Below are positions 44,269-53,463 of a stretch of DNA of 64,000 nucleotides, in pieces (positions within the stretch are counted from its first letter, which is position 1; each line of letters begins with the position of its first letter). Below the pieces are notes generated by a model that saw only the letters and a list, made by a program, of their open reading frames with translations, did not search any database and was not told the origin of the DNA. The stretch is from Formosa haliotis. GTDB taxonomy: Bacteria; Bacteroidota; Bacteroidia; Flavobacteriales; Flavobacteriaceae. The position numbers and the translations under genes are program-made. The stretch spans positions 1,237,501 through 1,301,500 of the forward strand of contig NZ_BDEL01000001.1 in NCBI RefSeq assembly GCF_001685485.1. Direction: 5' to 3'.

Positions 44269-45945
44269 TTAATGTAATGGTACCGTTTCGATATCTGGGT
44301 TATCCTTAGCTTCCAGATATTTTCTAAGAATTTTTTGATCTAACTCCGAACTATCGCCGTAATGTGCTCGTAAATCTGCTAATTGTTTTTTCAATTTCAC
44401 TACGGTATCAGCGTAAGCCGGATCGTTTATAACATTGTTCATCTCTTGAGGATCTTTCTTGCGGTCGTACAATTCCCATTCGTCAACATCGTAATAAAAA
44501 TGAATCAATTTGTACTCTTGCGTTACGATGGCATAATGTCTTTTTACCATATGAATACCTGGATATTCATAATAGTGGTAATACACCGCATCTCTGGTCC
44601 ACTCGGCATCGTTACCTAATAATAAAGGAATTAAACTTTCACCTTGCATGTCGTCTGGAGCTTTTACTTGAGCCGCTTCTAAAATGGTTTGCGCAAAATC
44701 TAAATTCTGAACCATTTCTGTATTGGTTGTTCCCGGTGTAATCACGTTTGGCCATTTAATAAGTAATGGGGTTTTAAACGATTCGTCGTACACAAAACGC
44801 TTATCGAACCACCCGTGTTCTCCTAAATAAAATCCTTGATCGGAGGTGTATACTATAATGGTATTTTTATCTAATCCTGTTTCCTCTAAATAATCTAATA
44901 AACGGCCTACATTTTCATCAACCGAAGCAATGCAACCTAAATAATCTTGCATATAACGTTGGTAACGCCATTTCATTAAAGCAGTATCATCCATATTAGG
45001 ATATTCAGTTTTAAACGCCTCCATCATAGGTCGGTAAACCGAATCCCAAACAGCACGTTGTTCTGGATTCATGCGCCCAACTTCACGATCGAAAGCTTCT
45101 AAATCCCACCCCGATTTATCTGGGATGCCTAGCGTTTTCATAATGTCTGGATATACCTTAGAATCGCCTGCCCAATTCATATGTTCCAACAAATTCATTT
45201 CTGCTGTTTTTGCGGCAGTTCCGCGACCTTCATAATCATCGAACAAGGTTTCTGGTTCTTTAAATGATTTTTTTGTAAATTCTTTAAAATGACGCGGTGC
45301 CGGTAACCACTCTCTGTGCGGTGCTTTTTGCATCGAGAACAACATGAACGGTTTATCTTCGTCACGTCTGTTTTGCAACCAATCTAAAGTCATGTCCATA
45401 ATAATATCGGTTACATAACCTTCTACTGTAATTTTACCGTCGTTGGTATTAAAATCCGGATTATAATACTGTCCTTGCCCTGGAAGAATTTTAAATTCAT
45501 CTATTCCCTTCGGATTATTTCCGAAATGTAATTTCCCAAACATGGCTGTTTGATAGCCTGCTTCTTGAAGCAATTGTGGGAAGGTGGTTTGCGATTCGTC
45601 AAACGGAAACACATTGTCCACTTTACCATGAATATGGGTATGTTTTCCAGTTAAAATGGTCGCTCTAGATGGCGCACAAATAGAATTGGTGACACTGGCG
45701 TTGGTAAACAACATCCCTTCGTCTGCAATGCGATCTATATTTGGTGTTTGTGTTAAACGGTCGCTATAGGCGCTAATGGCTTGATAAGCATGATCGTCGG
45801 ACATCATAAAAATAATATTGGGACGTTCTGCTGGTAATTCCTTTTTCGCTGGTTTTTCAGCGACTTTCTTCTCCTCGTTTTTACAAGATGTTAATCCTAA
45901 AACTAGAAAAACGGATAGTAGGGTTGTTAATTTTAAGTGATTCAT
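44269..45945 (-). CDS. Type I (S1) sulfatase, lipoprotein
   Basis: This 558-residue protein has a lipobox (LGLTSC, Cys21). The core starts PNIIFMMSDDHAYQ (Asp50, Asp51), the formylglycine residue is Cys90 in ICAPSRATILTGK, and VYTSDQGFYLGEHGWFDKR supplies ligands in the second half. The region YYHYYEYPGIHMVKRHY followed by DEWELYDRKKDP resembles sulfatases commonly annotated as N-acetylglucosamine-6-sulfatases (S1_11-like). That hints at a 6-O-sulfate on a hexose-type sugar but is not proof. It starts 2 bp after GH97 ends and lies 20 bp before the lyase at 41570. It is one of two sulfatases in this long unit. Confidence 0.95.
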   Translation of the reverse strand: MNHLKLTTLLSVFLVLGLTSCKNEEKKVAEKPAKKELPAERPNIIFMMSDDHAYQAISAYSDRLTQTPNIDRIADEGMLFTNASVTNSICAPSRATILTGKHTHIHGKVDNVFPFDESQTTFPQLLQEAGYQTAMFGKLHFGNNPKGIDEFKILPGQGQYYNPDFNTNDGKITVEGYVTDIIMDMTLDWLQNRRDEDKPFMLFSMQKAPHREWLPAPRHFKEFTKKSFKEPETLFDDYEGRGTAAKTAEMNLLEHMNWAGDSKVYPDIMKTLGIPDKSGWDLEAFDREVGRMNPEQRAVWDSVYRPMMEAFKTEYPNMDDTALMKWRYQRYMQDYLGCIASVDENVGRLLDYLEETGLDKNTIIVYTSDQGFYLGEHGWFDKRFVYDESFKTPLLIKWPNVITPGTTNTEMVQNLDFAQTILEAAQVKAPDDMQGESLIPLLLGNDAEWTRDAVYYHYYEYPGIHMVKRHYAIVTQEYKLIHFYYDVDEWELYDRKKDPQEMNNVINDPAYADTVVKLKKQLADLRAHYGDSSELDQKILRKYLEAKDNPDIETVPLH

Positions 45946-45947
45946 AA

Positions 45948-47933
45948 TTATAATTTTATAATATGCATTGCAAATCCTTGGTTAGGCTTTATCGCTATAT
46001 TTAATTTTGAAGTGCTAGTTATATCTAAAGTTTCAATTTTCACTTGGGTTCTGGTGTTCACTGTATCATCGTCGGTATAGACTTTCGCTTGATACGAAGA
46101 TCCTTCTTCTAAAAAAGAAAAATCGATGGTCACATCATGCTGGGAAACACCATTAATTCCTCCTACAAACCAATCGCTACCAGAACGGCGGGCGATGACT
46201 CCAAGCTCCCCAATTTCGGCATATAACACCTTAGTTTCGTCCCAGGTAGTTGGTACCGCATTAAAAAATTCAAGTTCTGGTTCGTTACCAATGGTACGCG
46301 TATCGCCCCAAAGTCCGTCGTCCTTAATTGGTGCGGATGGCGCTTTATCATACCAGTATAAAAATTGTAGCGGACTAAAAATACAAACCGTTTTTGCCAT
46401 TTGCGAGGCATGCGATCCCATTTTATCTACGCGACTGTTGTAATAACACACGGTATTATCTGCTGCTCCCGCTAAACTTCGGGTAAACATGGTAATTAAG
46501 GTATGAGCGTTTGGCACTGTTTCCTCATCGCCACGAATCCCTTCCTGAGTTAATAAGTTTGGATAGGTTCTAGAAAATCCCGTTGGTCTGTATTCGTCGT
46601 GAATATCTAAGACCATTTCGTACTCCGCGGCTTTCTTTACAGCTTTATGCATCCATGCCGTAGCATCTTGGTCTCCTACACGCACAAAACCATATTTTAT
46701 TCCAGATACACCCCAATCTTTTAATACAGGTAAGACGGCATCTAATTTATTTTCTAAAGCACGACGGTTTACATATAGCATCACCTTCACCCATTTTTCT
46801 GTAGCATATTTTGTAATGGCCTCAATATCAAAAGGCCCTTTAGAACGTTTAGGATCTAAAGTAATGGTGGTGGCATCGGAGGCATTATCCATTTCGTTAC
46901 CATACCAACCGGCATCAAAATGTACATATTGCATATTGTGACTCGCTACAAAATCGATAGCCGCCATACCGCCTTGCGTTGTTAACGTGGTTTCACGAAG
47001 TACTTTCCCAGGTGTAATCCAAGAATCGTCTGCTATTGCCGATGGCGGATTTAAATTCTGAATTAAATAATTCTGTTCTAACAACTGGCCATGACTGTTC
47101 CCCATCATTACCACACGCCAAGGCGATTGAAAAGGTAAGCTTTTATGCACTTTCGCACCATCTTTTTTACGTTCGGAAATAACAGCTCCTGTAATGGTAT
47201 CTTGTTTTTGTTCTCCCATTTTACCATCAAGGGTCGACACTATGCTGTACGGAGACGTAGTGCCTTTATTAAAACTCATTCGCGCATAATCTACCAATCG
47301 AGCTTCTGCTAAGGCAATTTTAACCGAATCGCTGATCTCTATTACTAACGGGCGCTCGGCACCTACTTGCAAAGCTGAAATTGGAATCTTTTTATATTCG
47401 CCTTGAGCGGTTAATACGCCTTTTTCGCGTTTTGGAGTAGACCACAGCTCGTAATCTTTATCAAAATTATAATGGATATTTTCATTTAAACCAATTTCGC
47501 CAAGGTTGCCTTGTTCCGGAATTTCGTAGGCAAAAGCTACCCCTTCATTATAAGCTCTGGCAATAATATTGAATTTAGATTCGCCTTGCTTTAAATAGAT
47601 TTTCGTTTGATTATAATGATCGGGAATCGTACTGCGTTCCTCGAATCTTGAAGTCCAAGTAGTATTCTCGGACGTGTTTTCAATAGTCTCGACAGTGATT
47701 TCTCCTGAAAAATCGAGTTCTTCGGACACTAATTCTAATACAGACGTTTGTATAACTTGCTGATTGTTATAAAAGATTGAAAAGGTTAAACTGCTGTTGG
47801 CTTCATCTTCTAAAAACACTATTTTTTTAGTCGCATCTGGCGAAGACAAAGTGATAGCCTCCTGCTTTTTACAGCTATAAAAAACGGCAACAAAGCCTAT
47901 AAGTAATAGTATTTTCGGTTTTAAATAATTCAT
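45948..47933 (-). CDS. GH97 alpha-glycosidase (probably inverting type), lipoprotein
   Basis: This 661-residue protein has a lipobox (VFYSC, Cys21). The N-terminal beta-super-sandwich (about 25-300) precedes the barrel motifs MQYVHFDAGWYG, KVMLYVNRRALE, LDIHDEYRPTGFSRTYPN, EGIRGDEE and RSLAGAADNTVCYY. These define GH97, a calcium-dependent family with alpha-glucosidases and alpha-galactosidases. At the strand where retaining members carry the Asp nucleophile (GIKVDF-type) this protein has GIKYGFV. The acidic residues of HDEY and EGIRGDEE are retained, so an inverting mechanism is more likely. It follows the sulfatase at 47958 by 24 bp and nearly abuts the next sulfatase (2 bp). The sugar removed is not known. 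Confidence 0.94.
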   Translation of the reverse strand: MNYLKPKILLLIGFVAVFYSCKKQEAITLSSPDATKKIVFLEDEANSSLTFSIFYNNQQVIQTSVLELVSEELDFSGEITVETIENTSENTTWTSRFEERSTIPDHYNQTKIYLKQGESKFNIIARAYNEGVAFAYEIPEQGNLGEIGLNENIHYNFDKDYELWSTPKREKGVLTAQGEYKKIPISALQVGAERPLVIEISDSVKIALAEARLVDYARMSFNKGTTSPYSIVSTLDGKMGEQKQDTITGAVISERKKDGAKVHKSLPFQSPWRVVMMGNSHGQLLEQNYLIQNLNPPSAIADDSWITPGKVLRETTLTTQGGMAAIDFVASHNMQYVHFDAGWYGNEMDNASDATTITLDPKRSKGPFDIEAITKYATEKWVKVMLYVNRRALENKLDAVLPVLKDWGVSGIKYGFVRVGDQDATAWMHKAVKKAAEYEMVLDIHDEYRPTGFSRTYPNLLTQEGIRGDEETVPNAHTLITMFTRSLAGAADNTVCYYNSRVDKMGSHASQMAKTVCIFSPLQFLYWYDKAPSAPIKDDGLWGDTRTIGNEPELEFFNAVPTTWDETKVLYAEIGELGVIARRSGSDWFVGGINGVSQHDVTIDFSFLEEGSSYQAKVYTDDDTVNTRTQVKIETLDITSTSKLNIAIKPNQGFAMHIIKL

Positions 47934-47957
47934 GCTATTAATTTCATTTCGTTTACA

Positions 47958-49442
47958 TTATTCTGCTCTTACCCAAACATGACTTTCGTCTAACAAGTTT
48001 TTATATTCTAATTGGAAAGTTGCTTTCATATCTTGAAATACTTCAGGATTTTGAGCAGACACATCTTCCGACTCGTTGATATCTTTCGTGAGGTTAAACA
48101 ATACAAAATCTGTTAACTTTGCATGTTTCACTAAAGCCTCGTTCCCATCGTATAAATTGTGAAGTTGTGGTAATTCCTCGTTATTTTCGTCTACTAAACG
48201 CGCCATGATTTTCCAATCGCCTTTACGCATGGCGGCACGACGTTGGTTAATCGCATCGTAAAACACCCAAATTAATGGTTTCGTGCGCTCGAAATTTCCC
48301 GTGTTTAAAAGTGAGGTAAACGACTCGCCATCTAAAGTTCTGTCTGGTAATTCTGCTCCAGCTAACTCGGCAAACGTTGGTAAAAAGTCTAAGGCAGACA
48401 CCACTTTATCCGACGTTCCTGTAAAGGTTTCTTGTCCTATCCAATTAATAATACCGGGCACTCTAAAACCTGCTTCATTGGTCCAAAGTTTCATCCCTTT
48501 TAAAGGTCCTGGTCTTCCATAAGATTTTTTAGCGCGCTCGTATCTCATAAAGGTTTCCGGTCCGTTATCTGAGCTAAACACAATTAAGGTATTCGTGATA
48601 TTATTTTTCTCGAAATAATCCAATAAGCGTCCTACAGCAAGATCGACATTTTCTACATTGGCAAAATACTCGGCCTCCTCTCTATTTTTGGCTTTAGGTA
48701 AATATTTTTGAACCAAATCTTCTGGAGATGCAATAGGCTCATGAGGCTCGTGGAAGGTAACTTCTAAGAAAAACGGATTATCGTCTGTTTTGATTTCTAA
48801 CCAATTAATGGCTTCATCGACTACAATCTGACTACTAAATCCTTCAATTTCGCCAACTTTTTCGCCGTTACGAACAAAGTTACTTGGGTTTTTATGACTT
48901 GGCGCGGCATTATTATGCGTAGCAAACCAATGATCGAATCCAAAATCGTTTGGCTGTGGTTGCGCATCAGAATTAAATCGCGAACTACAATGCCATTTTC
49001 CTACCAAACAGGTACTGTACCCCACCGATTTTAAAATGGCTGGAATGGTTTGTTCATGTGCCTGTAAATGGACTAAGTCTCGATTATCCGGACTCTTTTT
49101 AAGTCCTGGAATAAAATCGTAAATCCCCGCTTTATTAGGACTTCTACCTGTAAGTAATCCTGCTCTCGACGGCGAACATACCGGTGCTGTAGAATAAAAA
49201 TTAGTAAGTTTAATTCCCGTTTCAGCTAATTTATCTAAGTGTTTTGTTTCGATTACCGGGTGTCCGAAAGACGATAAATCGCCATACCCCAAATCGTCGC
49301 AAAGTAATACCACGATGTTGGGTTGTTTAACAACCTCTTCCTCATTTTGAGTCGTCTCGTGTTTAGCCTCTTCCTTGCCTTTACAAGAAATGACTAATAA
49401 TATGGTAAATAAAAAAACAAGTTTATAAGCTTTAATTTTCAT
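47958..49442 (-). CDS. Type I (S1) sulfatase, lipoprotein
   Basis: The frame is open from 49601, but that start lies inside the upstream esterase. The ATG at 49442 begins a clean lipoprotein signal (FTILLVISC, Cys20), giving 494 residues. The core begins PNIVVLLCDDLGYGDLSSFG (Asp49, Asp50). Cys89 in VCSPSRAGLLTGR is the formylglycine precursor, followed by FSSDNGPETFMRY and GPLKGMKLWTNEAG with the conserved ligands and Lys. The start overlaps the stop of the CE1-like esterase by 11 bp, which suggests translational coupling. The sequence LCDDLGYGDLSSFGHP is typical of arylsulfatase-A-like enzymes, and the substrate is unknown. Confidence 0.94.
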   Translation of the reverse strand: MKIKAYKLVFLFTILLVISCKGKEEAKHETTQNEEEVVKQPNIVVLLCDDLGYGDLSSFGHPVIETKHLDKLAETGIKLTNFYSTAPVCSPSRAGLLTGRSPNKAGIYDFIPGLKKSPDNRDLVHLQAHEQTIPAILKSVGYSTCLVGKWHCSSRFNSDAQPQPNDFGFDHWFATHNNAAPSHKNPSNFVRNGEKVGEIEGFSSQIVVDEAINWLEIKTDDNPFFLEVTFHEPHEPIASPEDLVQKYLPKAKNREEAEYFANVENVDLAVGRLLDYFEKNNITNTLIVFSSDNGPETFMRYERAKKSYGRPGPLKGMKLWTNEAGFRVPGIINWIGQETFTGTSDKVVSALDFLPTFAELAGAELPDRTLDGESFTSLLNTGNFERTKPLIWVFYDAINQRRAAMRKGDWKIMARLVDENNEELPQLHNLYDGNEALVKHAKLTDFVLFNLTKDINESEDVSAQNPEVFQDMKATFQLEYKNLLDESHVWVRAE

Positions 49443-50268
49443 GAACGTTATTTTTTGAATTTTTAAAATAATTGCTAAAAAATAGCATCTGGTATTGAAT
49501 CGAGTTTGCCCAATATGCATTGGTATGTCCTCCGGGTCTTTCAATATAATCGTGTGGAATATTACGCTGGACCAACTTTTTGTGAAGTCGAACATTGGCA
49601 TCGTAGAAAAAATCGTCTACACCACAATCAAACAGAATCTTTAATTGTTTTCCATCTAACAAATGTGTCATATTAATAACAGAATGGTCTTCCCAAACGG
49701 TCTTGTTTTCAGCATAAGTTCCGAGGCGTTTGGCAATATCCCAGCGCAAAGGAAACGGTCTTAAATCTACTCCACCACTCATACTAGCCGTTGCTCCCCA
49801 AACATCTTGATGTTTAAATGCTAAATACAAAGCACCGTGACCTCCCATACTATAACCCGTTATGGCACGAAATTTAGCATCGGAACGCGTATGATACGTT
49901 TGGTCTATTTTTAAAACTAGTTCTTTAGCAATATACGTTTCGTATTTCATAGTATCGTCTATCGGGCTATCAAAATACCAGCTGGTTTTATCTCCATCGG
50001 GACATACAATAATCACATTATACTCGTCGGCATAGTCTTTTATTTGAGGTGATTTACCCAGCCAGGCTTTATGATTTCCTCCTGCGCCATGAAGCAAATA
50101 CACGACAGGGTATGCTTGTTTGTTAGCGGTATACAAATCTGGAGTTATGACTACGTTTTTTATGGTTTTATTCATAACATGACTACGCACCAAAAGTGTA
50201 TCTACTTTTGCTGCATATACAGAAATTGTCATGCAAAACATACTAAAAACCACAATTACGTTTTTCAT
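49432..50268 (-). CDS. CE1-like esterase (esterase D type), secreted
   Basis: This 278-residue protein has a signal peptide ending ISVYAA (residue 20). It is an alpha/beta-hydrolase of the esterase D/feruloyl-esterase type: VVYLLHGAGGNHKAW, nucleophile Ser140 in TGYSMGGHGAL, a probable Asp in DCGVDDFF and His in PGGHTNAYW. CE1 members remove feruloyl or acetyl groups from polysaccharides. It starts 15 bp after the MFS transporter and its end overlaps the sulfatase start by 11 bp. It is the third type of esterase in the window beside the BD-FAE-like and SGNH types, so the substrate is probably acylated at more than one position. Confidence 0.92.
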   Translation of the reverse strand: MKNVIVVFSMFCMTISVYAAKVDTLLVRSHVMNKTIKNVVITPDLYTANKQAYPVVYLLHGAGGNHKAWLGKSPQIKDYADEYNVIIVCPDGDKTSWYFDSPIDDTMKYETYIAKELVLKIDQTYHTRSDAKFRAITGYSMGGHGALYLAFKHQDVWGATASMSGGVDLRPFPLRWDIAKRLGTYAENKTVWEDHSVINMTHLLDGKQLKILFDCGVDDFFYDANVRLHKKLVQRNIPHDYIERPGGHTNAYWANSIQYQMLFFSNYFKNSKNNVHEN

Positions 50269-50283
50269 TGTTTGTACCTGCTA

Positions 50284-51615
50284 TTAATTATTCTTTTTAA
50301 GCATAACATCTTCTAATTCTTCTAAGGTTTTCCCTTTTGTTTCTGGCATTAAAAAGGCTACAAATAACAATTGTAAGACCATCATAAATGCGAAAAACAA
50401 AAATACAGCCCCAGGACCAATCATTTCATGACCAAATAAAAATGGAATTAACGACGGAATTAATGCGGCTAAAACCCAATGTACAGAACTTCCGAAAGAT
50501 TGCCCCGAAGCTCTTAAATGGTTTGGAAAAATCTCCGAAATAAACACCCAAATTACAGCCCCTTGACCTACGGCATGTGCGGCAATAAAAATGAATAAGA
50601 ACATTGGCACTGCCATTCCCGACCATCCAAAGTAAAATGCAGCCGAGACCAAACTTAAGGAAATAATATACCCTAAAGAACCAATATACATTAACGTTTT
50701 ACGACCTAGTTTATCTATTAGAAACACGCCTAAAAGGGTAAACACGAGGTTGGTTGCACCAATACCCACACTACTTAATAGTGCAGTACTTTCGCCTAAG
50801 CCAGCTTCTTCAAAAATTCTAGGTGCATAATATAGAAAGGCATTAATTCCCGATAATTGATTAAAAAATGCAATTAAGAAAGCTAACATTAATGGATACC
50901 TGTATTTTTTAATAAAAATAGTTTCAGTCTTATCATTTTTATGCGAATGACTTTCAAATTCTGCAATTTGTTCATCCACATCTGCAGTAGGCTCTATAAG
51001 TTGTAAAACTTCTCTAGCCTCGGCTGTACGCCCTTTAGACAATAACCATCTTGGACTTTTTGGTAATTTTAAAGCAAATAATATATATAATACCGCTGGA
51101 ATGGCTTCTACACCCAACATCCATCGCCAAGAATTTTCTCCTATGCCACTTAATAAATAATTAGATAAGAAGGCTATTAAAATACCAAAAACGATATTAA
51201 ACTGATACATGGCGACGAGGCGGCCACGATCTTTTGCCGGAGCAATTTCTGAAATATAAGCTGGTGCTGCAATTGTAGAGGCTCCAACCCCTATTCCTCC
51301 TATAAATCGTGCAAATGCAAAGACGTAAGGATCGTTAGACAATGCCGAACCTATGGCAGAAACCGCAAATAAGATACCGATAACAATTAAGGTATTTTTT
51401 CGACCATATTTATTGGTAGGAATACCTCCAAACATAGCACCAATAACAGTACCCCATAGCGCCATACCCATAACAACCCAACCGTGAAAGGAATCTGAAG
51501 ACTCCCATAGGGTTTGAAGTTTTTTATCGGCTCCAGATATTACGACCACATCAAATCCGAATAAGAACCCTGCCAGGGCAGCGGTAATAGACCATAATAG
51601 TATTTTCTTGTTCAT
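50284..51615 (-). CDS. MFS sugar/proton symporter, inner membrane
   Basis: This 443-residue protein has the twelve hydrophobic segments and signatures of the sugar-porter branch of the major facilitator superfamily (XylE-like). These are GFLFGFDVVVISG in segment 1, NKYGRKNTL in the loop after segment 2, PKSPRWLLSKGR after segment 6, KLGRKTLM after segment 8 and MPETKGK after segment 12. It imports a monosaccharide or small sugar with a proton. It is placed between the GH43-like gene (34 bp upstream) and the CE1-like esterase (15 bp downstream). As the only inner-membrane transporter in the window it probably carries the released main sugar, for example fucose, galactose or xylose. Which one cannot be told. 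Confidence 0.95.
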   Translation of the reverse strand: MNKKILLWSITAALAGFLFGFDVVVISGADKKLQTLWESSDSFHGWVVMGMALWGTVIGAMFGGIPTNKYGRKNTLIVIGILFAVSAIGSALSNDPYVFAFARFIGGIGVGASTIAAPAYISEIAPAKDRGRLVAMYQFNIVFGILIAFLSNYLLSGIGENSWRWMLGVEAIPAVLYILFALKLPKSPRWLLSKGRTAEAREVLQLIEPTADVDEQIAEFESHSHKNDKTETIFIKKYRYPLMLAFLIAFFNQLSGINAFLYYAPRIFEEAGLGESTALLSSVGIGATNLVFTLLGVFLIDKLGRKTLMYIGSLGYIISLSLVSAAFYFGWSGMAVPMFLFIFIAAHAVGQGAVIWVFISEIFPNHLRASGQSFGSSVHWVLAALIPSLIPFLFGHEMIGPGAVFLFFAFMMVLQLLFVAFLMPETKGKTLEELEDVMLKKNN

Positions 51616-51649
51616 ACTGCTTTATTTTATTTGTATTAATTAGTTTAGT

Positions 51650-52756
51650 TTATTGTTCTATTGGAATTACCATATTCCATGTTTTTGTACCATTAGCAAA
51701 ACCACCCGGCCCATCCATAGTTGCGAAAAACAGATGCGTAGGTTTCCCGTCTTCAACAAAAATAAACGGACGTTCTAATTGGCCTTGTTTTATAGTTTTA
51801 CCATTATCCCATTTTACGGTTTTTGTATACGCTTTTGGGTGCTTATCTACGTTCCAATGTATGCCATCTGTAGAATGTGCTAAAAGACCATCTCCCGCTT
51901 CGCCTGTTATAGCCCCACGCTGATCTTTAGCTACCATATGAAATCCTGTTGCATCACTCCATAAATGAGGGTCTTCAATTTCACCAAATTGATCGATAGA
52001 AAATAAAGGCTTATCTCCCATTACGGTATAAGGCCCCTTATAAGAAGGCGCAGTAGCCACACCAATACTCATATCTGCATTGTTAATGCCATCTGCCTTA
52101 TAATCGCGACCTTTAAAGAGTAATACCACAGATCCGTCTTCTTTAATTAGAGGAGACGGATTAGACGTTAAAAAACTATAAAAGGAATTTGGTTTCACGT
52201 CTAAAATTGGAGTCTCTAATCGTTTCCAAGGTCCATTCGGACTTGTAGACGTTGCCATACCAATACGTTTTCTCCAACGTCCCGCAATACACCACTTACT
52301 TTGTAAATTGAATTGATCGACGTTTGCCAAAGTCACTTCCTCGAACGGATGTGTAGACCCCATATAATACAATATATACAGATCTTTATATTTTACTATT
52401 TTAGGATTATGGCACGATCGGCCATCCCAATATTGTGTTCCTCTTGCTCCCAACGCAACATCTTGAAACTTATATGGCCCTTCTGGTGTTTTAGAAGTGG
52501 CATGAACAATTTCGGAAGCAATCATCCACCCAGGATGAAAGGGTAAAAATTTTGGCCAGCGTGAGGCATACATATGGTACATACCATCATCGCCTTTAAT
52601 TACAGAACTTCCCCACACCCAATAATCTTCCATTTCTAAACCGCCATTTATAGGTGCTTCTCCTAGTTTGCCGTTTATAATATTTTGTGCAAATAGCTGC
52701 CCTGTATTGCTCAATACAAAGAAAAAAACTAGGACTATTTTTAATTGCTTTACCAT
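51650..52756 (-). CDS. Five-bladed beta-propeller glycosidase (GH43/clan F-like), secreted
   Basis: This 368-residue protein has a signal peptide ending QLFAQ (residue 24). It looks like a five-bladed propeller with blade starts such as VWGSSVIKGDDGMYHMYASR (47-66), SCHNPKIVKYKDLYILYYMG (114-133), TSNPSPLIKEDGSVVLLFKG and EIEDPHLWSDATGFHMVAKD (259-278). The acidic residues near VWGSSVIKGDDG and EDPHLW are the candidates for catalysis, as in GH43-type enzymes. It does not clearly fit a named GH43 subfamily, so specificity remains open. It is the first gene of the longest unit, with operator-like site F 196 bp upstream, and stands 34 bp before the sugar transporter. Confidence 0.85.
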   Translation of the reverse strand: MVKQLKIVLVFFFVLSNTGQLFAQNIINGKLGEAPINGGLEMEDYWVWGSSVIKGDDGMYHMYASRWPKFLPFHPGWMIASEIVHATSKTPEGPYKFQDVALGARGTQYWDGRSCHNPKIVKYKDLYILYYMGSTHPFEEVTLANVDQFNLQSKWCIAGRWRKRIGMATSTSPNGPWKRLETPILDVKPNSFYSFLTSNPSPLIKEDGSVVLLFKGRDYKADGINNADMSIGVATAPSYKGPYTVMGDKPLFSIDQFGEIEDPHLWSDATGFHMVAKDQRGAITGEAGDGLLAHSTDGIHWNVDKHPKAYTKTVKWDNGKTIKQGQLERPFIFVEDGKPTHLFFATMDGPGGFANGTKTWNMVIPIEQ

Positions 52757-52952
52757 TATTAGAAATAAAAACTATTCGATTTCGAGTTTCAGAATGTTAT
52801 TGTTTCATTTAAAAAAAACTCACCCAATTTGATATTTATTTCGCCTTGGATGAATTTTGTTCCAATATTTAATACATCTTAAAAACAAATTTGTTTTCTA
52901 AGACTAAAAAACAATAACTATTGCAATCTAAATGATATCCAATAAAAACAGA

Positions 52953-52987
52953 ATAAATTATAGTTCAAAGACTATAACTAGACAACC
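52953..52987 (-). promoter_or_regulatory. Operator-like 21-bp direct repeat, site F
   Basis: Half-sites ATAAATTATAGTTC at 52953 and ATAACTAGACAACC at 52974 are 21 bp apart, 196 bp upstream of the GH43-like gene that starts the longest unit. The rest of the 707-bp gap 52757-53463 holds the susD terminator and otherwise only A+T-rich sequence without a recognisable gene. Confidence 0.7.
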
Positions 52988-53365
52988 ATTTCACCCATAA
53001 AACCTACGTTTTTACAGGACTTACAAAGGTTTACCCATTTTCTGATTATTTTTTTATTACATTTTATATAGGCACTTAAATACCTTAAGAAAACCGTAGA
53101 AGATATCTTATATTTATTAAACAATCTAACTTAGAACTTAAAAGTGATACCTTGAATTTCAAAAATTAAAATGCCTTTGCCTGAATTTATAAAAACAGAT
53201 TAAAAGTCAGAGCAAAATTCGGTACATTCTTAAAAAAAATTATGGCGATACGGATGGGTACCAAAACTCACCTTAGGGGTTCATGAATAAGAAATATGTA
53301 ACCCTATTCTTAAAATACGAAAGACTTAAAACCAACACTAGCTATTAAAAAATACCTATGTGTTT

Positions 53366-53413
53366 TCGAACAAAAAAAAAAAAAAAAGCAGTTATGATGT
53401 GTATCATAACTGC
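53366..53413 (-). terminator. Strong Rho-independent terminator after susD
   Basis: GCAGTTATGAT (53388-53398) and its perfect complement ATCATAACTGC (53403-53413) form an 11-bp stem with loop GTGT. On the minus strand the stem is followed by 16 T (53387-53372). It lies 50 bp after the susD stop and separates susCD from the long enzyme unit. Confidence 0.95.
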
Positions 53414-53463
53414 TTTCAAAACAAACAATATAAACTAACTCAAATTATGAGTACAAATTAGTT

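Noticed and set aside
49443..49601. N-terminal extension of the sulfatase at 47958
   Set aside because: It lies inside the upstream esterase gene, and the ATG at 49442 gives a standard lipoprotein signal.
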